Part shown: piece after piece, positions 1 through 6,781 of the stretch | How the letters are laid out: each line of letters starts with the position of its first letter | How positions within the stretch are numbered: the first letter of the stretch is position 1 | Assembly (NCBI GenBank): GCA_910577415.1 | Contig: CAJTLK010000068.1 | Location: 1-9,915 of the forward strand | Direction of reading: 5' to 3' | Length of the DNA: 9,915 nucleotides | Source: an uncultured Oscillospiraceae bacterium | Lineage (GTDB): Bacteria > Bacillota > Clostridia > Oscillospirales > Oscillospiraceae | Program-made: the position numbers and the translations under genes | The notes under the pieces: model-generated | What the model was told of the DNA's origin: nothing | The model's database searches: none | Seen by the model: the letters and a program-made list of their open reading frames with translations, nothing else

Positions 1-492
1 TTCCGCACCGGAGGGATCACTGCGGCGTCGGCGGATTACCCGGCTTTGGTGCTCTGTAATGCCCTCTATGGCGGGACCACCACCTCCAAGCTCTTTCTCA
101 ATGTGCGGGAAAAACTGTCCCTGTGCTATTACGCAGGCTCAAATGTCCACCGTTATAAGGGATTGATGGTGGTATCCTCGGGGGTCGAATTCACCAATGT
201 GAAAAAGGCGGAGGACGAGATCATGGCCCAGTTGGATGCCTGCCGCCGGGGAGATTTTGAAGCCTGGGAGGTAGACGGAGCCAGGCGGTATACCGTCAGC
301 AGTCTGCTCACTGCCCTGGACAGTCAGAGCCGTCAGGAGGACTGGTGGTTGGGGCAGACGGTGGCGGGGCTTACCGATGCGCCGGATGAGTTGGCCCGGC
401 GGGTGGACCGAGTCAGCGTTGACGATGCGGTGGCCGCCGCTCAAAAGCTGAGCCTTGATACGGTCTATTTTCTGAAAGGAATGGAGGCTTGA
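1..492 (+). CDS. yfmF: M16-family peptidase-like protein YfmF (C-terminal part; 5' end outside window)
   Basis: The frame is open from the first base, so this is the last 163 codons of a longer gene. The visible part is the C-terminal domain of an M16 (pitrilysin-like) protein. A segment reading LFLNVREKLSLCYY, at about residues 28-41 of the fragment, matches the conserved Arg...Tyr substrate-binding element of M16 C-terminal halves. Family knowledge: clostridia and bacilli carry two adjacent M16 proteins (B. subtilis YmfF and YmfH), which database naming links to 5-aminopentanol modification of elongation factor P. The first partner usually lacks a functional zinc site, but that N-terminal region is not in view here. 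The assignment to the first partner rests on position, because the next gene is the HxxEH-bearing partner and starts 2 nt after this stop. The M16 family call is firm. The exact biochemical role is inferred. Confidence 0.85.
   Translation, partial: FRTGGITAASADYPALVLCNALYGGTTTSKLFLNVREKLSLCYYAGSNVHRYKGLMVVSSGVEFTNVKKAEDEIMAQLDACRRGDFEAWEVDGARRYTVSSLLTALDSQSRQEDWWLGQTVAGLTDAPDELARRVDRVSVDDAVAAAQKLSLDTVYFLKGMEA
483..487 (+). promoter_or_regulatory. Ribosome binding site fixing the yfmH start
   Basis: GGAGG lies inside the last codons of the upstream M16 gene. It is 7 nt from the ATG at 495 but only 1 nt from an in-frame TTG at 489. The spacing favours the ATG as the real start of the second M16 gene. 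Confidence 0.7.
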
Positions 493-494
493 GC

Positions 495-1778
495 ATGGAG
501 GAGAAAAAATATCCCAGGCTGGGCGAGAAGCTGTGGCATACCGTATTGCCTAACGGGCTGCACATCTATGTGGCTCCCAAGCCTGGTTTTCAGAAAAGCT
601 ATGCCTTTTTTGCCACCAACTATGGCGGTATGGATATGCGTTTTCAGATGGACGGCCAGTGGCTGGATACTCCCGCCGGGGTGGCCCATTTCCTGGAGCA
701 CAAAACCTTTGATACCGAGGACGGCAACGCATTGCAGGACTTGGCGGCTAACGGCGCGTCTCCCAACGCCTTTACCTCTACGTCCATCACAGGGTACTAT
801 TTTGAGAGTACGGAGAAATTTGAGGAAAACTTGAAGATCCTTCTCTCCTTCGTATCCATTCCTTATTATACCCAGGAGAGTGTGGATAAAGAGCAAGGGA
901 TCATTGGCCAGGAGATTCGTATGGGCGATGATGAACCGGATACCCAGGCGTTTTACGGGATGTTGGAGGGCCTGTATTCCCACAATCCTATTCGGGTACA
1001 GATCGCCGGGTCGGTGGAGTCCATCGCCCAGATTACAGCGGACACGCTGAATCTCTGCCATAAGGCGTTCTATGACCCCGGTAATATGGTGCTTTGTGTG
1101 GCCGGGGACGTGGACCCGGAAAAAGTGGCGGCCATTGCCCAGGAGGTCTTACCCAAGACCGGGCATCCGCCGGTGGTTCGGGATTACGGCGCACCGGAGG
1201 CGCCGGAGGCCAACCAGAGGCTCTGGGAGAAGGAGATGGCGGTCTCTACCCCTATTTTTCAATTGGGCTTTAAGGCGGAGCCTCCTGAAGCGGGGGAGAA
1301 GTGGCTTCGCTGGGAGCTTATCGGCGATCTGGCCAGTGAAGCTCTTCTGGGTTCCTCCAGCCCTCTCTACGCACGGCTTTACAACGAGGGGCTTATCAAT
1401 GAAGCGTTCTCCTACGGCTGCGAGGCATATTCCGGCGCCGCGTTTCTCTGCGCCGGAGGGGAAAGCCGGGACCCGGAGGCAGTTCGGGCCGCCATTTGGG
1501 CTGAGGCGGAGCGTATTGGAAAAGAAGGGATCGACCAGGGGCTTTTTGACCGACTGAAGAGAGCCGCTTATGGCAGTTTGGTCCGAGGACTCAACTCCTT
1601 CGAGAGTATCTGCGTCAGCCAGGCCATGGCTCACTTCCGCGGATATGAATATCTGACTTTCCCGGAGGCGTTTGAGGGCGTTACAAAGGCAGATGTAGAG
1701 GAGTATATCCGCCGGGTGGTCACAAAAGAGAAGAGCGCGCTGGCTATCATCCGGCCAAAGGAGGAAAGGAGATCATGA
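495..1778 (+). CDS. yfmH: M16-family zinc metallopeptidase YfmH (EF-P modification-associated)
   Basis: A 427-residue M16 peptidase, about the usual length for the family. The inverted zinc motif HFLEH is at residues 65-69 (two His ligands and the catalytic Glu). A downstream Glu in the QEIR segment near residue 140 is the likely third ligand. A TPAGVAHFLEH lead-in and an NAFTS stretch around residues 91-95 are typical of the family. No signal peptide is seen, so it is probably cytoplasmic. Family knowledge: the B. subtilis orthologue YmfH is one of the proteins genetically tied to 5-aminopentanol modification of EF-P, with its M16 neighbour as probable partner. The start at 495 is chosen from GGAGG spacing; an in-frame TTG at 489 would add two residues. 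Its stop overlaps the lgt start by 4 nt (ATGA), so the genes are probably translationally coupled. No efp gene lies in this window, so the link to EF-P is by homology only. Confidence 0.88.
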   Translation: MEEKKYPRLGEKLWHTVLPNGLHIYVAPKPGFQKSYAFFATNYGGMDMRFQMDGQWLDTPAGVAHFLEHKTFDTEDGNALQDLAANGASPNAFTSTSITGYYFESTEKFEENLKILLSFVSIPYYTQESVDKEQGIIGQEIRMGDDEPDTQAFYGMLEGLYSHNPIRVQIAGSVESIAQITADTLNLCHKAFYDPGNMVLCVAGDVDPEKVAAIAQEVLPKTGHPPVVRDYGAPEAPEANQRLWEKEMAVSTPIFQLGFKAEPPEAGEKWLRWELIGDLASEALLGSSSPLYARLYNEGLINEAFSYGCEAYSGAAFLCAGGESRDPEAVRAAIWAEAERIGKEGIDQGLFDRLKRAAYGSLVRGLNSFESICVSQAMAHFRGYEYLTFPEAFEGVTKADVEEYIRRVVTKEKSALAIIRPKEERRS

Positions 1779-2809
1779 GCACTGTAGTTTTTCCGGGACT
1801 CGGTTTTTCTGTCAACGTAAAGGAGATCGCGTTCCGGGTGTTTGGCTGGCCCATCCACTGGTACGGTATTATTATCGCTCTGGGTTTTTTATTGGCGGTG
1901 GGCTATTGCAGCCGCAAGGCCGACCACTATGGTATTACCCAGGACGACATTGCCGACCTGCTCTTATGTGCCGTGCCCCTTTGCATTATTGGGGCGCGGC
2001 TCTACTACATCATTTTTTATCTGGACCTCTTCCGGGGGGCTGACGGCAGCCTGAACTTCAGCCAGATGATCCGAATTTGGGATGGGGGATTGGCTATCTA
2101 CGGCGCCATTCTGATGGCGGTGGTGGTGGCCCTGGTCTTTTGTAAACTCAGGAAAATCAGCTTTTTCTCCCTGGCGGATCTTGGATCCTTCGGTTTGCTC
2201 ATCGGCCAGTTGGTGGGCCGTTGGGGCAATTTTGTCAATATGGAGGCATACGGAGCGCCTACGGACCTTCCCTGGCGCATGGGTATCTATGACACGGTGG
2301 GCGGAGTCTACCAGTACATGGAGGTCCATCCCACTTTTCTTTATGAATCTCTTTGGAACCTGGCGGGCCTACTTTTGCTGGCCTTGGTGGTGGAAAAGCA
2401 CCGCAAGTTTGACGGGCAGATCTTTTTCAGCTATGTAGCCTGGTACGGCATGGGGCGGTCATGGATCGAGGGTCTTCGCTCCGATAGCCTGTATCTGTTT
2501 TCCACTGGGATCCGGGTGTCCCAGCTTTTGGCCTTTGTCACCTGCGTGGCCTCGGTGGCGGTGCTTCTGGTGCTGATGAGAAAGCCCCACTCCCCGGAGA
2601 AGCTGTGGGTAAATCAGGTGAAGGCGAAAAAGGATGCGGTACTGAGAGGACCCGCCGGCAGCGGGGAGGTTTCCGTGCTGGAGGGGGCAGCTCCCGAAAC
2701 GCCGGTTGTGCCCGTAGAGGCTGGGAGCGTAGAGGATATCCTGGACGAGCTTCGGGCGGAGAAGGCATTTCCCATGGTAGAAGAGGAGGAACACCATGAC
2801 CCTGCTTAA
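1775..2809 (+). CDS. lgt: Prolipoprotein diacylglyceryl transferase Lgt, with long C-terminal tail
   Basis: This integral membrane enzyme transfers diacylglycerol from phosphatidylglycerol to the lipobox cysteine of prolipoproteins, the first step of lipoprotein maturation. The Lgt signature GRWGNFVNMEAYG is at residues 148-160, HPTFLYES at 185-192, a WDGGLAIYG segment at about 102-110, and a GRSWIEGLRSDSLY segment near 227-240 carrying conserved Arg residues. About seven hydrophobic segments span residues 25-267. Where E. coli has a His after the GG motif this protein has Tyr, which I believe is common in Firmicutes. The protein is 344 residues, longer than the usual 260-290. The excess is a polar tail (about 268-344) with basic residues first and then an acidic end (SVEDILDELRAEKA followed by EEEE). 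The start ATG sits in an ATGA overlap with the upstream gene and has AGGAGG and AGGAG just before it. The function call is firm; the tail role is unknown. Confidence 0.96.
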   Translation: MSTVVFPGLGFSVNVKEIAFRVFGWPIHWYGIIIALGFLLAVGYCSRKADHYGITQDDIADLLLCAVPLCIIGARLYYIIFYLDLFRGADGSLNFSQMIRIWDGGLAIYGAILMAVVVALVFCKLRKISFFSLADLGSFGLLIGQLVGRWGNFVNMEAYGAPTDLPWRMGIYDTVGGVYQYMEVHPTFLYESLWNLAGLLLLALVVEKHRKFDGQIFFSYVAWYGMGRSWIEGLRSDSLYLFSTGIRVSQLLAFVTCVASVAVLLVLMRKPHSPEKLWVNQVKAKKDAVLRGPAGSGEVSVLEGAAPETPVVPVEAGSVEDILDELRAEKAFPMVEEEEHHDPA

Positions 2810-3638
2810 CGGAAAGGCTCTGGCGGCCAAAATAAAAGAGCGCGTGCGGGAGGAGGCGGCGACCCTGCCCCGCCGTCCCGGCCTGGCGGTGGTATTGGTG
2901 GGCAACGATCCGGCTTCCCGGGTCTATGTCACCAGCAAACGGAAGGACTGCGAGGAGTGTGGCTTTTATAGCGAGGAATATGCTCTCTTGGAGGACGCCA
3001 CTCAGGCAGAACTTTTGGAGCTGGTAGAGACCTTGAACGGCAGAGAGGACATTGACGGGATACTGGTCCAGCTGCCGCTGCCGAAGCATTTAAATGAGGA
3101 GGCAGTCATTGAGGCCATCTCTCCGCAAAAGGATGTGGACGGATTTCACCCAATGAGCGCCGGAAACCTGCTCATTGGACGTCCTGGATTTTTGCCCTGT
3201 ACGCCCGCTGGAGTAATGGAGCTTTTGGACGAGTACGGCGTGGACCCTGCCGGAAAGCGGGCTGCGGTAGTGGGCCGGTCCAATATCGTGGGAAAGCCTA
3301 TGGCCCTGCTTCTTCTGCGGCGGAGTGCCACCGTCACCGTCTGCCATTCCAAAACGTCCAATCTGGCGGAGATCTGTAGCCAGGCGGATATCTTGGTTTC
3401 CGCTGTGGGCCGGACAAAGCTCATTACCGCCGATATGGTCAAGTCTGGCGCCGTGGTGGTGGATGTGGCTATGAATCGGGACGAAAACGGAAGGCTCTGC
3501 GGCGATGTAGACTATGCCGCCGTAGCCTCCAAAGCGTCTTTTATCACCCCGGTCCCCGGCGGAGTAGGTCCCATGACCCGGGCTGTATTGATGCAAAATA
3601 CCCTCCTTGCCGCAAAACAGCATCAAAATTTGGCATAA
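2796..3638 (+). CDS. folD: Bifunctional methylenetetrahydrofolate dehydrogenase / methenyltetrahydrofolate cyclohydrolase FolD
   Basis: This cytosolic enzyme interconverts 5,10-methylene-THF and 10-formyl-THF, using NADP(H) in the dehydrogenase step, and supplies one-carbon units for purines, thymidylate and fMet. It is 280 residues, the standard length. The catalytic Tyr44 and Lys48 lie in RVYVTSKRK, and the VQLPLP loop (Gln92) is at 91-96. DVDGFHP is at 113-119 with the folate-contacting Asp115. TPAGVMELL follows, then the nucleotide-binding GRSNIVGKP at 160-168 and PVPGGVGPMTRAV near 252-264. All key residues are present. The ATG at 2796 has GGAGGA about 5 nt upstream and lies inside the last codons of lgt (14-nt overlap in another frame), so expression is probably coupled to lgt. 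No terminator is visible between folD and nrdR. Confidence 0.97.
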   Translation: MTLLNGKALAAKIKERVREEAATLPRRPGLAVVLVGNDPASRVYVTSKRKDCEECGFYSEEYALLEDATQAELLELVETLNGREDIDGILVQLPLPKHLNEEAVIEAISPQKDVDGFHPMSAGNLLIGRPGFLPCTPAGVMELLDEYGVDPAGKRAAVVGRSNIVGKPMALLLLRRSATVTVCHSKTSNLAEICSQADILVSAVGRTKLITADMVKSGAVVVDVAMNRDENGRLCGDVDYAAVASKASFITPVPGGVGPMTRAVLMQNTLLAAKQHQNLA

Positions 3639-3712
3639 AGGGGTAGTAATTTTTTTCAGATTATGGTAAACTACTTTCAGCTTCCCAAAACGCTACATAG
3701 GAGTGTGCTGAT

Positions 3713-4168
3713 ATGAAATGTCCGTTTTGCGGTTATTTGGACAGTAAGGTGGTGGATTCCCGCCCCGCCGAGGATGGCGCCAGTATTCGCCGCCGCAGAG
3801 AGTGCCTGGAATGCCACAAGCGCTTCACCACCTTTGAGGTGATGGAGACCCTGCCGGTGGTGGTCATTAAAAAGGACGGCAGCCGCCAAAGCTTTGACCG
3901 CAGCAAGCTGCTCAACAGTATGATCCGGGCTTGCGAGAAGCGGACGGTCTCTTTTGATACCCTTAACCACATTGCCGATGAGATTGAGCAGACCCTCCAG
4001 AACGACATGAGCCGCGAGATCCCCTCGGCCCGCATCGGCGAGTTGGTAATGGATAAACTGAAGGATGTGGATGAGGTCTCTTATGTCCGCTTTGCCTCAG
4101 TCTATCGGCAGTTTAAGGACATCAGCACCTTTATGGAGGAGCTGAGCAAGCTGCTTCAGGAGAAATAA
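3713..4168 (+). CDS. nrdR: Transcriptional repressor NrdR
   Basis: This is the ATP/dATP-sensing repressor of ribonucleotide reductase genes. It is 151 residues, the normal size. The N-terminal zinc ribbon uses Cys3, Cys6, Cys31 and Cys34 (CPFC and CLEC), with the basic RRRRE stretch at 26-30 that contributes to DNA binding. The rest (about residues 49-139) is an ATP-cone domain beginning VVVIKKDGSRQSFDRSKL and including the conserved VSYVRFASVYRQF. TAGGAG at 3698-3703 precedes the ATG by 9 nt. It follows folD by 74 nt. That gap is AT-rich and holds a possible extended -10 (TGG-TAAACT, 3664-3672) but no good -35, so it may be read from the folD operon, its own promoter, or both. No nrd reductase gene is in the window, so it presumably acts at distant sites. 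The gene is closed by a strong terminator. Confidence 0.97.
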   Translation: MKCPFCGYLDSKVVDSRPAEDGASIRRRRECLECHKRFTTFEVMETLPVVVIKKDGSRQSFDRSKLLNSMIRACEKRTVSFDTLNHIADEIEQTLQNDMSREIPSARIGELVMDKLKDVDEVSYVRFASVYRQFKDISTFMEELSKLLQEK

Positions 4169-4174
4169 GACACA

Positions 4175-4211
4175 GCCGCCCTGCCTAAACAAAGGCGGGG
4201 CGGCCTTCTTT
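4175..4211 (+). terminator. Rho-independent terminator after nrdR
   Basis: An 11-bp GC-rich stem (arms 4175-4185 and 4194-4204, one G-U pair) with an 8-nt A-rich loop is followed by CTTCTTT. It starts 6 nt after the nrdR stop. On the other strand the same stem has a C-A mismatch and a poor T tail, so it serves the forward operon best, though it may also limit read-through from the convergent DUF421 unit. Confidence 0.88.
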
Positions 4212-4269
4212 GCGGATATGATGGTCGCATTCGTTGAACGGTAGGAGCGCAGAGAAAAGTTGGGCTTTA

Positions 4270-4650
4270 TTAAAGGACGTTCTTCAGCGATAACTGTTCT
4301 TCCTCCACCATCAGCTCCAGGTTGGCGATCAGACGGGCATTGGCGGCGGAGTACTCTCCGCCTTCTTTACACTGGATCAACTCTGCCACCTCCTGAAGGC
4401 CAATATGGATAGCGTCGGTCTCGTCGTGGCGCAAGGTTATGTGGAGATATAGGTCCTTCTTCTGCCAACGGTCATACGCATCTTGGGTCAGTTTGGCAGC
4501 AGTCTCCCAATCCTCCTGTTCTGCATGGACCTCGGCCTGCTCCAAAAGAACAGTCAGGTTCCGGGTGAAGCCGGCAAGGTAAAAGCTGTGGGCCAGCGTC
4601 CCGGCCAGAATGGCCAGAAGGATGGCCAGGGCGATCCAGATCCGTTTCAT
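4270..4650 (-). CDS. DUF4363 family protein (membrane-anchored, function unknown)
   Basis: A 126-residue protein with one N-terminal hydrophobic segment (about residues 4-24) that could be a signal anchor. It is followed by a mainly helical, charged domain rich in Glu and Leu, with a central W-x-K-K-D-x-Y-L-H-I-T-L-R-H-D-E stretch. This layout, and its place directly after a DUF421 gene, fit the DUF4363 family of clostridia, whose function is not known. Its ATG overlaps the DUF421 stop by 4 nt (ATGA) and has GGAGGG about 7 nt upstream, so the two are almost certainly co-translated. The bulk of the protein probably lies outside the membrane. The family call is from recognition of the pattern, not from a search. 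Confidence 0.75.
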   Translation of the reverse strand: MKRIWIALAILLAILAGTLAHSFYLAGFTRNLTVLLEQAEVHAEQEDWETAAKLTQDAYDRWQKKDLYLHITLRHDETDAIHIGLQEVAELIQCKEGGEYSAANARLIANLELMVEEEQLSLKNVL

Positions 4651-5327
4651 TCTTGACCCTCCTTGGCGGCAAAGTAGACCCGGCCACCCTCATCGGCGGT
4701 GAGAAGATAGACCTCCTTGGGTGTCTTGGCGCCGTGAGCTTGGAGCTGCTTGCCCAGCCACGCCTCGTCATAGCCCCTGGTCTTCAGATTGTGCTCCAGC
4801 ACACGGCCATCGTTGATGATGACCAGCGGCAGACCGCTTTCGGTGGTTTGGATGTTCACATCCGCCGCGATGGGGGGCTTCTGGTCGGAATAAGGAAGGA
4901 CCGAGATCTGACCGTTGGTCTCCAGTATGGCGTATTTCACTGTAGAGATGTCGGTAACGCCTTTCATTCGCAGCTCTTCCATCAGTTCATCCACGGTGAA
5001 GCGGTTTTTTCGCATCTCACGCTGGTGGAGTTTGCCGTTTTCTACAATGATGGAAGGCCGCCCACAGAGCAGCGCCCGAAATTTTACGCTTTTCATGGAA
5101 AGCATTGAGATGATCATGGTGATGGCTAACAGGGTCAGAATGGGGATGACTCCCGAAAGCAGGGGAATACCGAAATCCTGCATGGGGACGGCGGCCAGAT
5201 CGGCAATGATAAGAGCCAGTACCAGCTCGGACGGTTCCAGTTCTCCGACTTGGCGTTTGCCCATGAGCCGGATCCCGGCAATAATAAACAAGTACAGAAC
5301 GATGGTCCGAACAAAGGCGATTACCAT
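4647..5327 (-). CDS. DUF421 (YetF-like) membrane protein
   Basis: A 226-residue protein with three N-terminal hydrophobic segments (about residues 3-22, 34-52 and 56-77) and a soluble C-terminal domain. The linker after the first helix carries MGKRQVGELEPSELV (22-36), typical of DUF421. The soluble part begins CGRPSIIVENGKL (88-100), then has RFTVDELMEELRMKGV (109-124) and YAILETNGQISVLP (132-145), the usual order for YetF-type proteins. Family knowledge: these occur in many Firmicutes, some are linked to sporulation or spore-membrane properties in bacilli, and the molecular activity is not settled. The start ATG has AAAGGGGG about 7 nt upstream. It heads a two-gene reverse-strand unit with the DUF4363 gene, convergent with nrdR and divergent from the next forward operon. 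The family is clear; the role is unknown. Confidence 0.88.
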   Translation of the reverse strand: MVIAFVRTIVLYLFIIAGIRLMGKRQVGELEPSELVLALIIADLAAVPMQDFGIPLLSGVIPILTLLAITMIISMLSMKSVKFRALLCGRPSIIVENGKLHQREMRKNRFTVDELMEELRMKGVTDISTVKYAILETNGQISVLPYSDQKPPIAADVNIQTTESGLPLVIINDGRVLEHNLKTRGYDEAWLGKQLQAHGAKTPKEVYLLTADEGGRVYFAAKEGQE

Positions 5328-5437
5328 ATCGCTTCCCCCTTTCCCGCTCAGTATGAGCAGATTTTGGGAGAGTATGCGCTGGTCTGTCTGCCGCCTCAGA
5401 GCAGCAGGGCTTACGGTTCATTTGTTAAAGTTCTATA

Positions 5438-5466
5438 TTGCAAAACGGTGTGGTTTGCGATAAAAT
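5438..5466 (+). promoter_or_regulatory. Predicted sigma-A-type promoter for the rightward operon
   Basis: TTGCAA (5438-5443) and TAAAAT (5461-5466) are separated by 17 nt. Each hexamer is close to consensus and the spacing is ideal. Transcription would start near 5473, about 34 nt before the first gene, in an AT-rich stretch that stands out from its surroundings. The whole divergent gap (5328-5506) shows no gene. I see no guanine-riboswitch core, and no convincing promoter for the reverse-strand DUF421 unit, although one must lie in or near this gap. Confidence 0.65.
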
Positions 5467-5490
5467 CAAATAATTCATTGGAAGTCTGTT

Positions 5491-5496
5491 GGGAGG
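5491..5496 (+). promoter_or_regulatory. Ribosome binding site of the first rightward gene
   Basis: GGGAGG lies 10 nt before the ATG at 5507. An in-frame TTG at 5489 overlaps the site itself and is therefore unlikely to be the start. An ATG at 5500 is in another frame and stops after ten codons. Confidence 0.6.
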
Positions 5497-5506
5497 CATA
5501 TGGAGC

Positions 5507-6169
5507 ATGAGGAGACGGATATTGCCCTTTGATATTTGGCTCTGCCTTTTGTTGGCGTTTTTGGTCTCTCTGGGAACGGGGGCGGCGGCGGAACGGCTGG
5601 CGCAAATAGCGTATGCGAAGGCGGAAGAGGCCCATGCGCCGGTGGCGGGGCAGATCGGCGCGCCGGCAGCTGAAACCGTCTTTCGCGCTCAGAGCGTTGA
5701 CGATCTTTTGACCCACGATACCTTTACCGTGATCTCCCCGGGAATCGAATATCGAAATCGCGGAGCCGGCTATTACGGCGGAAAATATTTTTACGCCCTG
5801 ACCATGCCCTCCGGGGAACTGGTGGCGGCCTGGATCAACGGCGACAGTGTGCAGGAGAGCGGCGGAAGCGACTATTTCTCCTCAGATAAGATCCTTCCCC
5901 TGGGACATATCGTTTATGAGGATCTAACGGAGAGCGAGACCTTCCTGGAGCAGATTGAATTTAAAGAACCATTGAGCCGCAGAGATTTTTACATAGATAT
6001 GGTGGGAGATACGGCGATCCTGAATGAGGAGCAGGCTGTCGAAACGCCTAAGCTGATGGTCCAGCTTTTGACCATCGTTGTGTTCTTCCCGCTTTTCCAT
6101 TATGTTGGGTCAAAATTGGGACTGTTTCCGGCTTACTTTGCCAAGAAAAAAGAGTCGGAATGGGAATAA
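5507..6169 (+). CDS. Uncharacterised two-pass membrane protein with large extracytoplasmic domain
   Basis: I do not recognise the family. The protein has 220 residues. A basic start (MRRR) leads into a hydrophobic helix at about 8-27, then about 150 polar residues, then a second helix at about 183-201, and a short basic tail (KKKESEWE end). By the positive-inside rule both ends are probably cytoplasmic and the central domain faces out. That central domain holds a Gly/Tyr-rich stretch (GAGYYGGKYFYALTM, about 87-100) followed by alternating hydrophobic residues, suggesting a beta-rich fold, and ends with FYIDMVGDTAILNEE (161-175). There are no obvious catalytic motifs or cysteine pairs. It opens a series of closely spaced genes behind a good promoter, with the next ATG 32 nt downstream. 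The coding call is supported by RBS, context and a plausible membrane architecture; the function is unknown. Confidence 0.82.
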   Translation: MRRRILPFDIWLCLLLAFLVSLGTGAAAERLAQIAYAKAEEAHAPVAGQIGAPAAETVFRAQSVDDLLTHDTFTVISPGIEYRNRGAGYYGGKYFYALTMPSGELVAAWINGDSVQESGGSDYFSSDKILPLGHIVYEDLTESETFLEQIEFKEPLSRRDFYIDMVGDTAILNEEQAVETPKLMVQLLTIVVFFPLFHYVGSKLGLFPAYFAKKKESEWE

Positions 6170-6201
6170 AAGAACGAGGAATAAGAAAGGAACGACGAAA
6201 C

Positions 6202-6780
6202 ATGGAAACATCTGAGAAGCTCCAAAAAATCAATTTTCTGTATCTGCTGCTGAACATTGTTGCTCCCGTGGTGTTTATGATCGGGATGACTGTCCTGGGG
6301 CTTGCGCTTCCGCAGCAGATCGGCGTATTTTTCTCCATCGTCGGTTTTGGCGGGGCCATGCTGTGGTGGTGCTTTCTGGGTCATAAGTTTTACGAGAAGA
6401 CCAGGGGCGCCCAGATCAGGAAGCTGGAGGAGAGCGGTTTCGTTCCCAACCACACCTTCAACGCCGACGGTTGCACGCTGATCGTTGACCTTGTTAACGC
6501 TCAGGTGGCGCTGATCTTTCGTTGGAATCCCGGCAAGGCATATGTTCGTCCGGCATCCGCGCTCTCCAATGTCCGTGTGGATGATGGCCGCGGCGGCGCC
6601 GGCTTCCTGGAGGGGAGCAGCCGGGTGAGCTTCCTCTTTACGGTGGATGGCATGAATATCCGGGTCAATACCTTTACCTCCAATAAGCGTTGGCGCATGG
6701 ACAGCGATTATATCCTCACCGGTATTTCCAAGGCGGATACGATGGTGGAAGCCCTCACTGCCGCAGGAGCAAACAAGTAA
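6202..6780 (+). CDS. Uncharacterised membrane-anchored protein with C-terminal beta-rich domain
   Basis: I do not recognise the family with certainty. The protein has 192 residues. Two adjacent hydrophobic helices (about 12-34 and 40-61) form a hairpin, followed by a soluble domain of about 125 residues. That domain alternates short hydrophobic stretches with turns (LIVDLVNAQVALIFRW, YVRPASALSNVRVDDG, VSFLFTVDG, IRVNTFTS), as expected of a beta-sandwich or PH-like fold, and ends in a helical segment with a SKADTMVEAL motif. The pattern resembles small bacterial PH-like membrane-anchored proteins, but this is inference from texture. The ATG at 6202 has AAAGGA about 10 nt upstream. An in-frame ATG at 6160 would overlap the upstream gene and lacks an RBS, so it is not preferred. 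The next gene begins 1 nt after its stop. Confidence 0.8.
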   Translation: METSEKLQKINFLYLLLNIVAPVVFMIGMTVLGLALPQQIGVFFSIVGFGGAMLWWCFLGHKFYEKTRGAQIRKLEESGFVPNHTFNADGCTLIVDLVNAQVALIFRWNPGKAYVRPASALSNVRVDDGRGGAGFLEGSSRVSFLFTVDGMNIRVNTFTSNKRWRMDSDYILTGISKADTMVEALTAAGANK

Positions 6781-6781
6781 G

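Noticed and set aside
3645..3675. Inverted repeat GTAGT...ACTAC around a T-run between folD and nrdR, as a terminator
   Set aside because: Only 5 bp pair, the T-run lies inside the loop and not after the stem, and the stem is AT-rich.
3686..3708. Possible NrdR box (a CTACATAG near-palindrome) just before nrdR
   Set aside because: It matches the 16-nt NrdR box poorly once aligned, overlaps the ribosome binding site, and lacks the second box that normally accompanies it.
5400..5506. Possible guanine riboswitch before the series leading to guaA
   Set aside because: I looked for the conserved purine-riboswitch core and its paired loops and did not find them. The predicted transcript leader is too short.
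5500..5532. Ten-codon leader ORF overlapping the start of the first rightward gene
   Set aside because: Its ATG is only 3 nt from the ribosome binding site, and the frame has no notable codon content such as repeated regulatory codons.
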